DNA from: Phoronis australis
Taxonomy: Eukaryota > Phoronida > Phoronidae
Length of the DNA: 64,000 bases
Assembly (NCBI GenBank): GCA_002633005.1
Contig: NMRA01000042.1
Coordinates: 729,134 to 793,133, forward strand
Reading direction: 5' to 3'
Each line of letters begins with the position of its first letter. The first letter of the stretch is position 1. Of this stretch, positions 12,081 to 25,200 are shown piece after piece. Made by a program: the position numbers and the translations under genes. The notes under the pieces were generated by a model. That model was given only the letters and a program-made list of their open reading frames with translations, was not told the DNA's origin and did not search any database.

Positions 12081-13104
12081 AAAATGTGCAAATTTGGCTA
12101 TGTAACTTCTAAACATCATTTCTAGGGTCATTCTATATGAAGCAGAGCAATTACCCCTTTAATCACAGCAATTAAAAGACTGGCAAAATAAATTAATATA
12201 TTGTGGACTAAATTAAAACTGGTGGTTTTTTCTTATCGTTTGGCTTCTGGAATTGAAATGCTCTTGAAAATTTAGGTTTGGATCATCAGTACCATTAAAA
12301 TAATACAAAATATATGTGGGTCAGGCTTCAGCTGATAAAGGTAGTTTGGTTTGATTCTTTGAACCTTGGTAGACAAATTTGACTTCCGAATGTTGATGCC
12401 TTGGACCAGAGTGATGCCTGGATTGCGCCTTATATGTAAAAATCGCTCTCACCAGTTTGGATTTGAAACCAAATAGAAGGCTTTTGAAAAGTAAGTATTT
12501 ATAAAGTACCGTAACACCCTGCCGCCATATACAAACCGTAATGACTGGATTACAAAGTGGAGCAGCAGATCGGTCTAAAGGCAATGAAAAGGGCATATAC
12601 CACCGATGTCTTTATGATCGTGTCAGTACTGAAGTTCATTCTGGAGATCTGTGTTTTGTTTATTTTTAGATACAATGTAATTCCCGTATAACAAACCACA
12701 AAAATAGGAATGGGAAACAAATGAAAGTGGATACGGTAATTTTTGGGATTCCATTCTTCCATGCACAGCCCGCTTATTTCAGTTTGAATCTGACCTCTGA
12801 AACGTCGCTGTGTGGAGTTCTAAGGATCCATGCAACCTTGTGTGCGCATAATCTGCGAGTTGTTTGAGACAAGTCCACTGGGTTTCAATGGTGTGGCAAA
12901 CCTTTATGGCAAATACCTTTAGCCTATCATCATTGCCGAGTTGTGCTTTAGTTACCTTATTTATTACTTATGAAAATGGTCAGAGTTTTTAACACTAATT
13001 GTTGGCTTTTGCCCATAACCAAGGCTACGCCTTCCATCATATTAGTTGGCTAATGCAGGGTTTTGTATCCTTTTAACCTTCATCAATGTCTGTTTTAAAG
13101 AGTC

Positions 13105-14041
13105 ATGTCTGGACCTGCTTACGGAGCTGCTGACCCCTATGGACCCCGCCCAGCAGGGGCTGTTGACCCTTATGGCCCACCTCCATCAGGAATGCCAGCT
13201 GGAGCCTATCAAGCCCCTGCAGGGGCATACCAGCCACCACCAGGGTCTTACCAACCCCCAGCAGGAGCATATCAGCCGCCCGCCGGGGCATACTATCCTC
13301 AACCAACATATGTACAGCCTGTAACAGAAAGAACAAAAATTGTGTGAGTGTACGTCGGTAGTGTCTGGTTGGTGTTTGTCTTTAAAATGGTAAAGGTGCC
13401 TGTACATTGTCCAGTGCCTGCAAGAGCATCAGCTGATGACATCAACTCTCAAGGTATAGACACTCACGTAGAGTATTATGTGCAGAGCACTGTTGCAGGT
13501 GTTAAGTCATGTGCATTATGTCCACTTGATGCTGCATTTTTACATAATTTGATAAAAATTAAATTAAAAAAGATGGTTTGAGCTCAAGCATGCTTTACGT
13601 TGGATGCATTCTTCAAGTTGTAATAAACCAGCTGCCTTCATCACAAAAAACACTTTGTCATGATCATTACCCAAAGACTCAGTCCATATTCTGGAAAAAT
13701 TGCTTTACTTGGGTGCAAGTTCAATGGCATTAAGGTCATGGTTTAAGGAATATACATTGCCTTAGTACCGTTTGAAAATGCCGCTTTTGAAGCATGGGCA
13801 CGGTAAAGTTTTTAGTGTTTGCCCTCCTCCCCCCTACAACCCAGATGGGTGTCATTTTTGGTTTTTCACCTGTTGGGAGTGTGCCTTATAGACTTGTGTA
13901 GTGCTATCTAACTCATTCTTTCTTTGTCTTTTCAGTTATGTGGATGACCAAGATCGTCGCGACAGAGAGATGGCCGAAGACTGTTGTTTGCTGGCCTGCT
14001 GTTGGACACTGCTATGTTGCTGTTGCCTTAATGCAAACTAA
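13105..14041 (+). CDS. CYSTM-family cysteine-rich tail protein (CYSTM1-like), two exons
   Basis: Exons 13105-13343 and 13936-14041 join across gtgagt and tttcag to give a 114-aa protein ending at TAA 14039-14041. Residues 1-70 are Pro/Gly/Ala/Tyr-rich, with repeats of PAGAYQPP and PPGSYQ. Then follow TERTKIVYVDDQDRRDRE and the cysteine-rich hydrophobic end LLACCWTLLCCCCLNAN. Animal CYSTM1 proteins have the same plan: a proline-rich head, a VYV-D-QRR segment, then a C-terminal cysteine-rich module that anchors in membrane and is probably palmitoylated. Molecular function in animals is poorly defined; plant members are linked to stress tolerance. Acceptor-like sequence ends at 13100, so a 5' untranslated exon probably lies upstream. 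A non-canonical poly(A) signal ATTAAA is at 14128-14133. The repeated codons of exon 1 may vary in number between alleles. Confidence 0.88.
13344..13935 (+). other. Intron of the CYSTM gene
   Basis: It is 592 bp, donor gtgagtg, acceptor ctttgtcttttcag. The intron splits the valine codon of KIVYV. I see nothing else in it. Confidence 0.8.
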
Positions 14042-17000
14042 AAGGATTCTTAATTGTGCCATATTTCTAGATATTACTGCTTTAATTCGATGTGTCCACA
14101 AGAGGCACTTATCAACACCATTTTTATATTAAAGCCCAATGGTAATTATTGCATGCCAAGAACTTTACGATCATGACACTTGACGTACTTCAGGTTCCAA
14201 GTGCTGCCTGCTGGTGTGGTAAATGGCCCAATTATGTTGCACAACCAGCAGAATTAGTGAGAAGCAGAATTAACTGGCAACATTGTTCAAACATTTTAGG
14301 TTTTAAAAGTCACATTTATCATCAGATTTTCAAAATTCAAAAACCTAGGCACGTGTACTTTTCACGAGCTATTCAAATGTGCCATTAAAAACTCTCAAAA
14401 TGAAAATTTGAATGCTATTGCCGCTTCCAGTGTGTTTATGGTTGGTATGATTTTATAGAGAATAATAACATCAAATGCCCGAGGCGATGTAATTAGTACA
14501 ACAGCATGGTGTCTTTGATCACGGCAGCAGATTCTGAGGTACGCAAACCGGTGAGGGTATCATTGTAGGATTTTATTCATGTGTTTTGGTTCATGATTTT
14601 ACTGAGGATAGAACTCCAAGGGGCAGTTATATCTTTACATTAGGAGAGTGCAGCTAGACTTCCACATCAGGGGCAATATTTTATACCAGGCCAAAATGAA
14701 AAAATCCTATCCATGTTTATACCGTGAGAGCTAGACCATGTCTATACATCTTGAAAGAAAGCTGAAAACATGGATTGAGTCAAAGTTTTATCTTGTCTGA
14801 AAAAGTCTACCCAAATTATATCCTATCCCCCTGTGTAACAACTTTAAAATCTTGCCATTATTCATAAAGTGCAAAACTATTATCAGATCAAAACTTATGT
14901 CAACCAAAAATAGTGCTCACATTATTGTACTCATTTAATTTGAACTGACACGTCTAATTTATAGAAAAAATGGTTAAAACCTACATCAGAAAATTGAAAA
15001 ATGCATCCCATCTCAGCAGCACACCCCCATTACATTACAACTAGCTGCCCCTGCCTCCCTCCACCATTGGAGCCTTGTTTTGTTTTTAATATGGTGAGTT
15101 AGCAATCTTAATTGTGTATGATATACAATTCCTTGACTGGTTCAATGGGAAAATTCATTATCACCACTGCTAACTTAATTATTCCAGTTTGAAGTTTGCC
15201 ATGTCGGCTTAATCACAGTTGCTTTGCTGCAAAATTGCAGTCTACAAAGCTTGTTTCCGCAGAATTCATTTTTATGCCAAGCCTTGTTTGGGATCATTGC
15301 ACAAGACATGTAAACAGTCTACGGGCCTCAGGCAAATGCTCTAATTTTCTATTACAATATTTGCTGTTTTAAGTCACCGAGCATCAGAGAGGTTTGGCAT
15401 ACAGTCTTGAGCCCTAATCTGTTAGTATTATATAGTTTTGTTGAGCGAACAAATTTTTTGCTTTTAATTTTGTGAACATGCTCTGTGCATGCACCATCCT
15501 TGCCATCAGTGTTGTGTGTAAATTACAATGACTATATTTACATGTAGATGTTTCTCTTTTGTGTTCACTAATGTTCATACCATGAACACAATTTTGTCTC
15601 AATATACCATCTCGCGTAGCCAGCTTACCTACTGTGTATACATAAGATTGCCAAGCAAATCTTAAGTCTTCGTTCAGCACCCATACACTTGAAGCTGGTA
15701 AGAGTTGCTTAATGAATGTTTTTTGTTTTTTTTATGGACAAGCCTACCCAAATTGTTGATAATAGTACCATATTCCAGTTTATAGGTACTGAAGCTCCCA
15801 AAATTGATTTGTGGCAATTTTGTGCTGTACTATATCTTATGCCACGTGGGACCCAGTGTTGCAGCAAGGTGGTTCTCACAAGCGCTGTTTTCAAGAATTT
15901 TGACACGTTAGGTTAAAACTAAGTGGTAATGAAATATAAGTTGGAAACATTCATTAGTATCTGAGCAAGAATCTAGGTGTCACTTTCAATGCAAGTTTTT
16001 GGACAATTATCGGTCTTCGCCTATCCCCAGCCCATTTTATTAGCTTTTAGGATGAGGCAGTTTGAATGTTCTGAGAATGTATGATCTGGCGAGGACACTA
16101 AACATGTGACATGTAACCTTGCAGTATGCTGCATTGTAAGACATCCAGTGTTAAGGGTGTGGAGTGAATCATGTTTCTACACGCATTTTAGAAGTAATGT
16201 GTGATTTGAAGAAAGATAATGGTGCAGAACATTCAGCATTTAAAGAGCAATTGCAATATTTATCGCGTTTATTTGACTACCAACGGGTTCTTTTGTTGAA
16301 CATTTGAACAGAAATGATGATAAAGCGTTAGCACTGAGCATGTATTCAATCAATTGAAGAGTTCAAAATCTTGCTTTTACCATAAAATCTTGTATATGAA
16401 GCCATGGTCTTAATAGGTAAATACACTTTCTTCTTATATTTAAAACGAATCGGTCTTTATGGCTTTATATTCAAATCAAAGGCCAAACAATTTCTTTGGA
16501 TTCTGAAACTAATCGTTCTTTTTTTTTGTTTTTTTTTCCAATCAGCCGTGCCTACATAATGATAAATGCAAGCCAGTCAAAATGGATAAAATATTCACTA
16601 GCTATAAACATTCTATGCTTAACCAAACAGTGCATGTTGGTATCTTCTAAATGATGCACACAACTCGATAGTTAAGACAATGGGATTCCCAGGAAAAGTT
16701 GATTCTATGACACTCCCCTGAATAGTCATATATTTAAACTTAAGGTCATGGCATTATACGCAGGACTTTATTGTAAACACTGGACTTACTTTGTTATGTT
16801 ATTACATTCAGTAAATTGTTGATTCCTGAATGGTCATTGCAAAATGCTTTCTAGACTATGCTTCTGAGCATAAATTGTATGTATCTTAGTGAGGAATGAA
16901 AAATACATTTGTATGACCTTTAACGTGTATGTATTTAATGTCAAAATAAATTGAAATAAATCGCGAACTAGAGAGCAGTGCTTGGGGCAAACACAAAAAC

Positions 17001-19239
17001 ATGCATTGCATGACTGATGTTTTTCCTTGCAGAATGGCACGCTTAGAAGTTTGCACTATTGAAGTTGCAATTTTCAAAGCAATGAACATTGCTAAGGAAT
17101 TTGAATGGGTTAAGGTAGTAAGGTATTTTTGTTACCATGGAATTTGCAAGTTTCATTCCAAAAATCGTCTTCCTGGAAAATATGGCAATCTCCATAATGA
17201 AATGATTTTTTTAGAAAAAACACCTGTAACAAAGTGATTACAAACATAGCTTAAGTGCACAAAGGTTTTGAGATCATTAAAGATTTTAGAACATAGTTTC
17301 ATGGGTCTGCTATTGATACTTAAAACTTATTTAAGAAATACAATCCTTGGTAACAAAAGTAGCCAGTTACCTTAAAGTCATTCATTGTATACATAAACAG
17401 CTTCATAGAACAAGATATGCTAGTGTTTTAAACTATGGCAAAACTTTTCAAACACTTTTTATTTTATCATGGCACTTCCAGTGTCAACAGTGAAAAAGAA
17501 TATGCATCAACAATAATGCATGTGTTACCATGATACCAAGAAGTGAAATGGCAAATAACACTGACACCCAGTCTTCCTCGGTCACTGGGATTAAGAAATT
17601 AGCAGGCTGCTTTTAGGAAAATACCCTAACTACATGCACAGAAGCTTATTTTAAATTGGTAAAATTATTTACATACATGGTATAAACTGATTTCAAAAGC
17701 ACCATCGCATTGCACAATCATTTAGACAAACCTCTTAGGTCTGAAATATGGAAAATTAATCGTAATGCATATTAATCAGTTATTACACTTGTCTTTCCAT
17801 ACAGAATACTTGTAATATCACCAACAGATGGCACCATGTAGTTGCACAATGCACCAAAATTGCCTTAGACGTCCTTGACCATTAACGCATGTAAATTTAG
17901 TCCCTTCAGCATGCTATAAATATTACTCTCACCACACTTAAGTTATGAATTGTCCAATAACATGAATGCTTAGACTTTTTGTCCAACTTTCATCTATATT
18001 AATGTGAGAATCCCCAAGTAATTCAAACAGCTATCAATGACGCACACACTTTCTAATCACTACTCAACATACTACGGTACCCAGAGCAGATACGTACTTA
18101 CATCTAACACGGGTAATGGCCAATGTTCGAAACTAATGTAATCGGGCATTCTTTGCTGTTTTCTCATGATAAATTTGCATATCATTTAACTTGCCCACGT
18201 TTAAGTGTTTAAATTGTGTTTTCTAATGTTGCTAAAGCATTGCTAAGACTACATACAGAATTACAAAAATTAATTCGAGGAAGGCTTTTAATTAGTACCG
18301 GTACCTTCGGCACAAATTAAGGTTACACATCTCATCTTTTTTCAGAGCAAACAGACTGCTGTTACGCTACTAGGACACAAAAACTTCATTAATTTACTGT
18401 ATAATCAATGCACATAGTTGGGAGCTATTTGTAACACCTGAAACAAAATCAATGAATTTTTCAGAAATCAGAAATCAACCAAGACCAATAATTTTCTAAA
18501 TATTAGAAATAATAACGAAAGTACATCGAATGTGCGATAAAGTAATTTTTTACGATGTCGAGCAGGTAAAATTTACTTAATACGAAGTTCGAAGAAAGTG
18601 AATTTTTACCAGCCCTACATCAAATGTATTAAACCAGACAGTATTCCACATTCAAATGAGCATCGTGTTTAACAGTTAAGCACTAAATTCTGTGAGGATG
18701 TCGTGTTCATTAACATCATTTCTAAAAACTATTGGGTCTAATTACATCAGCCCCGAACCTATTTATAAGGCTAAAGGTGGATAAATAAATCAATAGTTAA
18801 TAGAAATGCTGTTACTCCATGACCACTTCAAAGCAGTTTTCAGGAAGATGTCCAGTTCCTTATGACAGTACATGATAAATCACCAATACCAAAAGCATAG
18901 ATTCTCTTCAATGTTTAACAATTTAAATTTACAATAAAGAATTCAACATAATGGATCGCTGCATGAAAAAATAAAACAACATTTGACAAAATCAGATATT
19001 ACGAGGCACAAAAACAAATTTCTTTTGGTATTTAAAAAAATATTCTAGTAACTGGAAAAGTATCGAAATTTCTGCTTTTGTCCGAAATACAGTTTTTGAT
19101 TTTTAATTTTATGAATAAGGGTTACTGTTTGCTGGTTTCCTATTTTGAAGTTGGCAACTTTGATTTATTACCTAATTCATTGCTGGTGCAGTTTGTAATG
19201 GCTCTAAAACATGAGAAACGTCAACCAGAAACACTCATT
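14042..19239. other. Convergent intergenic region between CYSTM and STOX 3' ends
   Basis: It is AT-rich with no supported coding exon. The left part is probably CYSTM 3' UTR and the right edge STOX 3' UTR. Near 14460-14570 a block (gcccgaggcgatgtaatta, then ggtacgcaaacc) recurs at about 61850-61940 as part of another dispersed family. Open frames of 60 to 90 codons here lack domain or splice evidence. Confidence 0.5.
19164..19169 (-). promoter_or_regulatory. Candidate STOX poly(A) signal
   Basis: Read on the minus strand this is AATAAA, 71 bases after the STOX stop codon. It is the nearest canonical hexamer, but more distal sites may be used. Confidence 0.35.
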
Positions 19240-22200
19240 TTATACCATTCCAACAACCTCAAAATCTTGCCCAAAGTCTCCTTTTGGCCCATTGTCATTT
19301 AAGTACAAGTCTTCATCTAAATCTGTCTCGCGAATGAACTTAAGATGAGGGTTGCTGGGGTAGTATTCACTACTTCTTAATGTATTTCCTTCAATAGACA
19401 ACTGACTACCCATCATTTGATGACTCATACTTAGGTTGTTTTGAAGTTTTTCTTCTTTACTCGTGACTGGTGCAGGATTCGTTAGAGGTGAGTTGAATCC
19501 ACTGTCACCGAGATTGTTCTGAACACCAATTTTGCTAGCCTCATTTTGATTCTTATCCTTTACCACACCGTCCATTTTCTTGCGGGCTTTGTTGCTTTTG
19601 CACGAGAATCGAGATTCATGTTTGGGAGAGTATGGAACTGTATTTTCATCACATACTCTTTCAGACTCTACACAGCTTTTACTCAGGTCATGAGCTAAAG
19701 ACAATGAGTCAGTGTTTGGATCAAGTAAAGCAGGCTGTCCTTTAACAACAGGTGCACAGTAGTGAGACTCATCGCTAAACACATTCTCCGTAAGTACAGC
19801 CACTGTTGGCCGTTCACATTCATTTTGAATTGCAACAAAATGCATCCCATGTTTACCGTCGAGATTTCCTTTCTCCTCCATGATATTACAGACCTCCACA
19901 TCCGATGCTGTTTGGTGATTATCTCCTCTGTCCAGACGTGACAACTCTGATGTGTAGTTCCTGACGACACTCTGCAGGGTGCATTCACTACTTGTTGAGC
20001 TCCTACACTGCAGCTCATATTGTTCGTCATCTAAACTTGTCAAGTCATCCACACAGTCCAATAACATGTTATGACCACTGCACTCCGCTGTCTTCTCAAC
20101 AACTCTAGCCTTACTCATCTGTAAGCCATTGCTCATCTCAGCGCAGTAGCCATTTTTCGAGCTATACACATTACAAATGTCACCCTTTTCCACATGCAAT
20201 AGAGCTTGTGATCCAGTCACAGGAAGTAGATCTTCTTGTTCTTTTGGTCCCATCAGTCTATTTTTGCACTTCTCACCAGATGGCATACTTTTGCTTCTAG
20301 ACAATTTAGAAGTTTGCCTCAGCTCAGAGCCTTGCACATGGTAACCACTGCCTTTAGCATGGAGCCTCGATTTCCTTTTAGACTTTGTTTTACCCTTCTT
20401 CACACAATTTGTGATGGCATGCATCTCATTGTCACCACTTTTTCCTACACCTGTCCCATCAATTCCAACAGGCAGCATCAAGGCTTTTTGACTTTTTTCA
20501 TGACTTTTACCTGCAGGTACCACATAGCAGCTATCATTTTCTTTACATATTCCATCAATTTCAGCAGGAAGTGTCATGGCCTTTTGATGCCTTCCCTGTT
20601 TCTTAATTATGTCCCTAGTCAACACATCGTCTTCTTTGCGTCTGCTCCTCTCGTTTTTTCCGCTTCTTTTGTTTTGATTATTTGTGTCATTCTTACAATA
20701 TGGCGGCGGTTGCATGCAGTGCCAGGTGGCTGACTTCTGGACTTTTGAAACCAAATGCTCCTTGCTATACCACTCCCACTCTGGAGGTGGGAATTGTGCT
20801 GAGAATGTCACACATTGCACAGTCTTGGCTTTCTCATCAACTTCATTGACTGGCTTTGATTTCTTTCCCTTGCTAAAGAGTTTGCTCAGAAGCCAACCTT
20901 TTTCACCTTTGAAATAAAAATTAGAGAAGTTAAGCTTTTCAGCTGTGAGATTGCAAACTGATCAAACATTTTTTTTCATAAAATCTCACCAATTTTGAAC
21001 AAAAAGTATTGTTAAAATTGATCATTTCTGATTTTCAAAGGTTTCTTACATATGTAAATGCCCACGACTTCGCAATATTTTGTCTGATGGTAGCTATGGA
21101 ATTTAACTTCAAGTGATTATATTATTGACAAGAAATGTGGTATTCTAAGATCAGCCCCAAGGCAGAATGGAACTCACAACCTCAGGCTTTGCAGAGAGTT
21201 AAACCCCTCTTCTTAAATGAAAGAGTAATGTTATTTAATTGGTTAAGTTACCAAAATAGCAAGATTAATGGAATCAACAGTGAAACATACCCTTGTCCTT
21301 GTCTTGGTGTATATTGCTGTGCTGTGAATTCACATCTTTCATCACACCCTTTGATTTCTCCTCACAGTCGTAACGGACTGATGCGCTCCGTTTAAAAGTC
21401 TCCATGTTCTCACACTGCTCAGCACCCTTACCATAGTCCCTCTCCACACTCTGACTCCGTTCCAACCTTCGACCACAACTCTTTCTTTCACTCTTAATCT
21501 CTTTCACCCGATCCTTGTGTTTCTCCTTGGATTCTGAACTCTTCTGCCGATGAGTCTGACATGACCTGGAGGTAGTGTGTACTTTTGGAGGCAAAGTTGG
21601 ACACAAAGGCGAATTGGTGGTTAGACCACCATGTAACGGGAATGCCCCATGACTTGGGAAATGATCAGAGTATGCACAAAACTGATGACAAGAGCACAGT
21701 GCTGGTGACTCCTGGTGGTTGAGAGGATAGGCTGAGGCACAGGGATTTGGCGTGACGATGAAATACCCATTGGCTGAAAGATAAAAACCATGTTAACACT
21801 GTTGCGGAAATCCTCCCAAAATATTCCATACCTTCAACAGTACAGATTTATTTAAACAAATACACACGAGATTGAAAAGAAACCAATGCATTAAAACATA
21901 TATTGAGACATTGAGATAGGACTAATGGTCTTGGACATCCCATTTCACATGATTGCAAATGTCTGAAGTTATGACCTAATGAAGTCGTGAAATAAAGCAA
22001 GTCTAAAGGCCCTTTCATATTGATTTAACTCCGGTCCGAGCGGAGCGTCGACGTAAACAGCGCAGTTAACTGGACCGTTCATACTGGCTTCGGTAGTTAA
22101 TGAAGATCGAAGTAAACGGTTGGTGATGCTGTCGTCGTCGAAGTTATCGCAAGGTAGCGCTGCACGCAAAGACTTTTTTCAATAAGACAGTTTGAGAACC

Positions 22201-25200
22201 TTTACATGTGCTAAATGACATTAAACTTACTTTTAAATTGATTAGTTGTTATTAGAGCAAAATATAAGCAGCTATTAGTGACAGCACTACCATATAACTG
22301 TTGACGATAATAGTGGCACCTGGCGGTAACTTCGACTGGACCGAAGTTAAGCGTTCATACTGCACTGTAGTGTCGACGGTGCGCTATTAAATCCACCTGT
22401 TAACTGCGATGTTAACTGGAGCTGTTACCTACGATCCAGGACCGGAGTTAAGCGTTCATACTGACCGCAACTCCCCAAACCATCGACCCGTCGACGTTAG
22501 TATGAAAGGCCCTTTAGAGCACTTCTCATGGTTATAATGTACTGTCATCGTAATTGGGTTCATGGGTGTTAATTTTGACTTAATAACGAATTCATGTTTG
22601 CTTTAGCTAAAGTTACAGTCTAATATAACTACATTTAGGTTGTGATCAGAAGGACATAGGTTGTGATCAGAAGGACATAGGTTGTGATCAGAAGGACATT
22701 ATCAACAAGTTACAGTCTAATATAACTACATTTAGGTAGTGATCAGAAGGACATTATCAACAAGTTAAAGTCTAATATAACTACATTTAGGTTGTGATCA
22801 GAAGGACATTATCAACAAGTTACAGTCTAATATAACTACATTCAGGTTGTGATCAGAAGGACATTATCAACAAGTTACAGTCTAATATAACTACATTCAG
22901 GTTGTGATCAGAAGGACATTATCAACAAGTTACAGTCTAATATAACTACATTTAGGTTGTGATCAGAAGGACATTATCAACAAGTTACAGTCTAATATAA
23001 CTACATTTAGGTTGTGATAAGAAGGACATTATCAACAAGTTACAGTCTAATATAACTACATTCAGGTTGTGATCAGAAGGACATTATCAACAAGTTACAG
23101 TCTAATATAACTACATTTAGGTTACGATCAGAAGGACATTATCAACAAGTTTGTGCATTTAGCCAACTATCTATATAAGTGTTGCTTTAAACTTTTTAGT
23201 AAAAGTACATATTTTCTGAAAGAAGAAAGTCTGCAAGAATTGACTTTACACCAATCTGTCATTAATTGGGTAGCATGAAACTGCCTAATTTTAGTAAATT
23301 CAGCAAAAAAAGAAAGGTATTTTTCATAGCAAAACATAACGTCTGATATGAATATTGAAGGTAAAATCTAGCTTTCTAAATTATCATTTTGTTTTCGTTT
23401 TATGCAATTTCAATATTTTTCATAATAATCCTACCTCTAATTTTTTATAGCCTCTCATGCAAAAAGTGGAACATTTTAAAGGAAATTTCTAGCAATGTTT
23501 TGTAAAACAGTGCATTAAGCATAGCATCTTAAAGTTTCATAAGAATCCAAACAGCCATATCTGAGGTATGATGTCTGAAGTTAGACAAAATTTGAACATT
23601 TTTTTCTGGTCCTGCATAACCTTAATGGTTAGATTCATAACAACTTGAACATTAATTAACTCACCACCAGGTGTCACCCTGAGCCTTACTTCAACTATCC
23701 CAGACACTGAACAACAGAACACCTCTTCACACAAGTATCAAATGTGTGCACTATACAGTGAAAATCCCATTACCCATGCAAACAATCTTCATTGTCAAAT
23801 TCAGGAGCTATGAATGAGTGAAGCTTCAAAGGCCTGCTTACAATTAACACCTGGGATTTTCAAACAGGTCTAATACAGTGAAAGATTCTTTTGATAACTG
23901 GGAAGGTGTTATCTTTAATAACACAGATCTACTTCACATTAGACATAATACCAACAAATACAATTTTCAACTGCAGAAAGTAGATTTTCTAGATACAGCA
24001 GCAGCCATAACTTAACCAGGAAACAAATAAATTCAACTCCAGCAAATGTCAAGTTGCTAGAAACGGGTATCAGCAAGACATCTGTATAGTGTCATATCAA
24101 TATAAAAAATAATGACCAGTTAATGAAATTATTAACCCACTAACACCCCATCTATCACATATGACCATCTGACAAAACTGCATGTTAGGTAAGAAAGTAT
24201 TCCCCAGTTGTAGCATAATTATATTCTCATTTCTAAAACCACCTCTCACTGAATGGAGGTACAATAAAATGAATATTCAATGAAACAGCTTGATATCAAT
24301 GCTCCTAACCCATCCTCAGAGACATTAATTTTTATGGTACATTGAATGTGTATATTGTTTGAGATAATTGTAGGCACTAATGGAGAACCTCCATCTTGCT
24401 AAAAGGACTTTTCTTGCCATTTAGATAAACAAAGTGACAGCTCTGTAGACAACAACTACATGACTGATACTTCACGATTAACTAATTAATACACAAATGC
24501 TTTCATCTAAATGAAGATTTGTTGGGATACTTCTAGTTTAACTGTAGACAATTGATCACACAAAGCAGGGCATAATATATGGTCTAGCAAGAAATTGAAG
24601 GAATGCGAGACATAAGGTATAGCAGATAAACCACTCCTACACTGGCTGGAGTGGAGGACCAGTAAGAGTTACAATGGAGCTACAACTTACTGCTGAAGAA
24701 TTGCTCGTTATCACCTTTAACAGCATTTAAAAATGCATTTCGTATGCTAAGCCACAGCTGCCTTCCAGGTATTGACACATTCTTTATTGGTTCCAACATC
24801 AACGAAAATTATAAAAGTGAATATCGGTCACCATCTTGACACGGTTTTCTTTTGAGTCCACAAGAGGTTGAACTATCAGGTCCTAAGTTCCTAACCCCTT
24901 TCCGTTTTTATCTCTCTTTCACACAGTGGCTGACATTCAATTAAAATCACATAGCATTGTGTTCTACTTCTATCCCTGAGCAAAATCAAAGCACTACAGC
25001 AGGAAGAGAACAGCTTTTACATTAACCATAAGGACATTATTCAATTAAAGTAATTACAATGGCAACCCAAATTCAGTTTAAATGCTAGCAGACAAAAAAT
25101 TAAATCTCCAAAGACTAATCAAATATGACTAAGTACTGTGCACTCAGGCAGTCTTAAAACAGTTCTCCAAGCTACCACAGGAAAATAAATCATGGTGACC

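Larger units (their letters stand above)
8241..13100. other. CpG-bearing intergenic region upstream of the CYSTM gene
   Basis: CpG-rich patches lie at about 8250-8700 and 10540-11330 and are the best places for the promoter and untranslated first exon of the CYSTM gene. An acceptor-like tract (cttcatcaatgtctgttttaaag) ends at 13100, just before its start codon. A C run with one N lies at 8902-8924. Repeats occur at about 9280-9900, 10080-10350 and 11520-12080. No protein-coding exon was recognised. Confidence 0.45.

Noticed and set aside
20236-20733. 165-codon plus-strand frame
   Set aside because: It is the antisense shadow of STOX exon 4, which has family motifs and correct splice phase.
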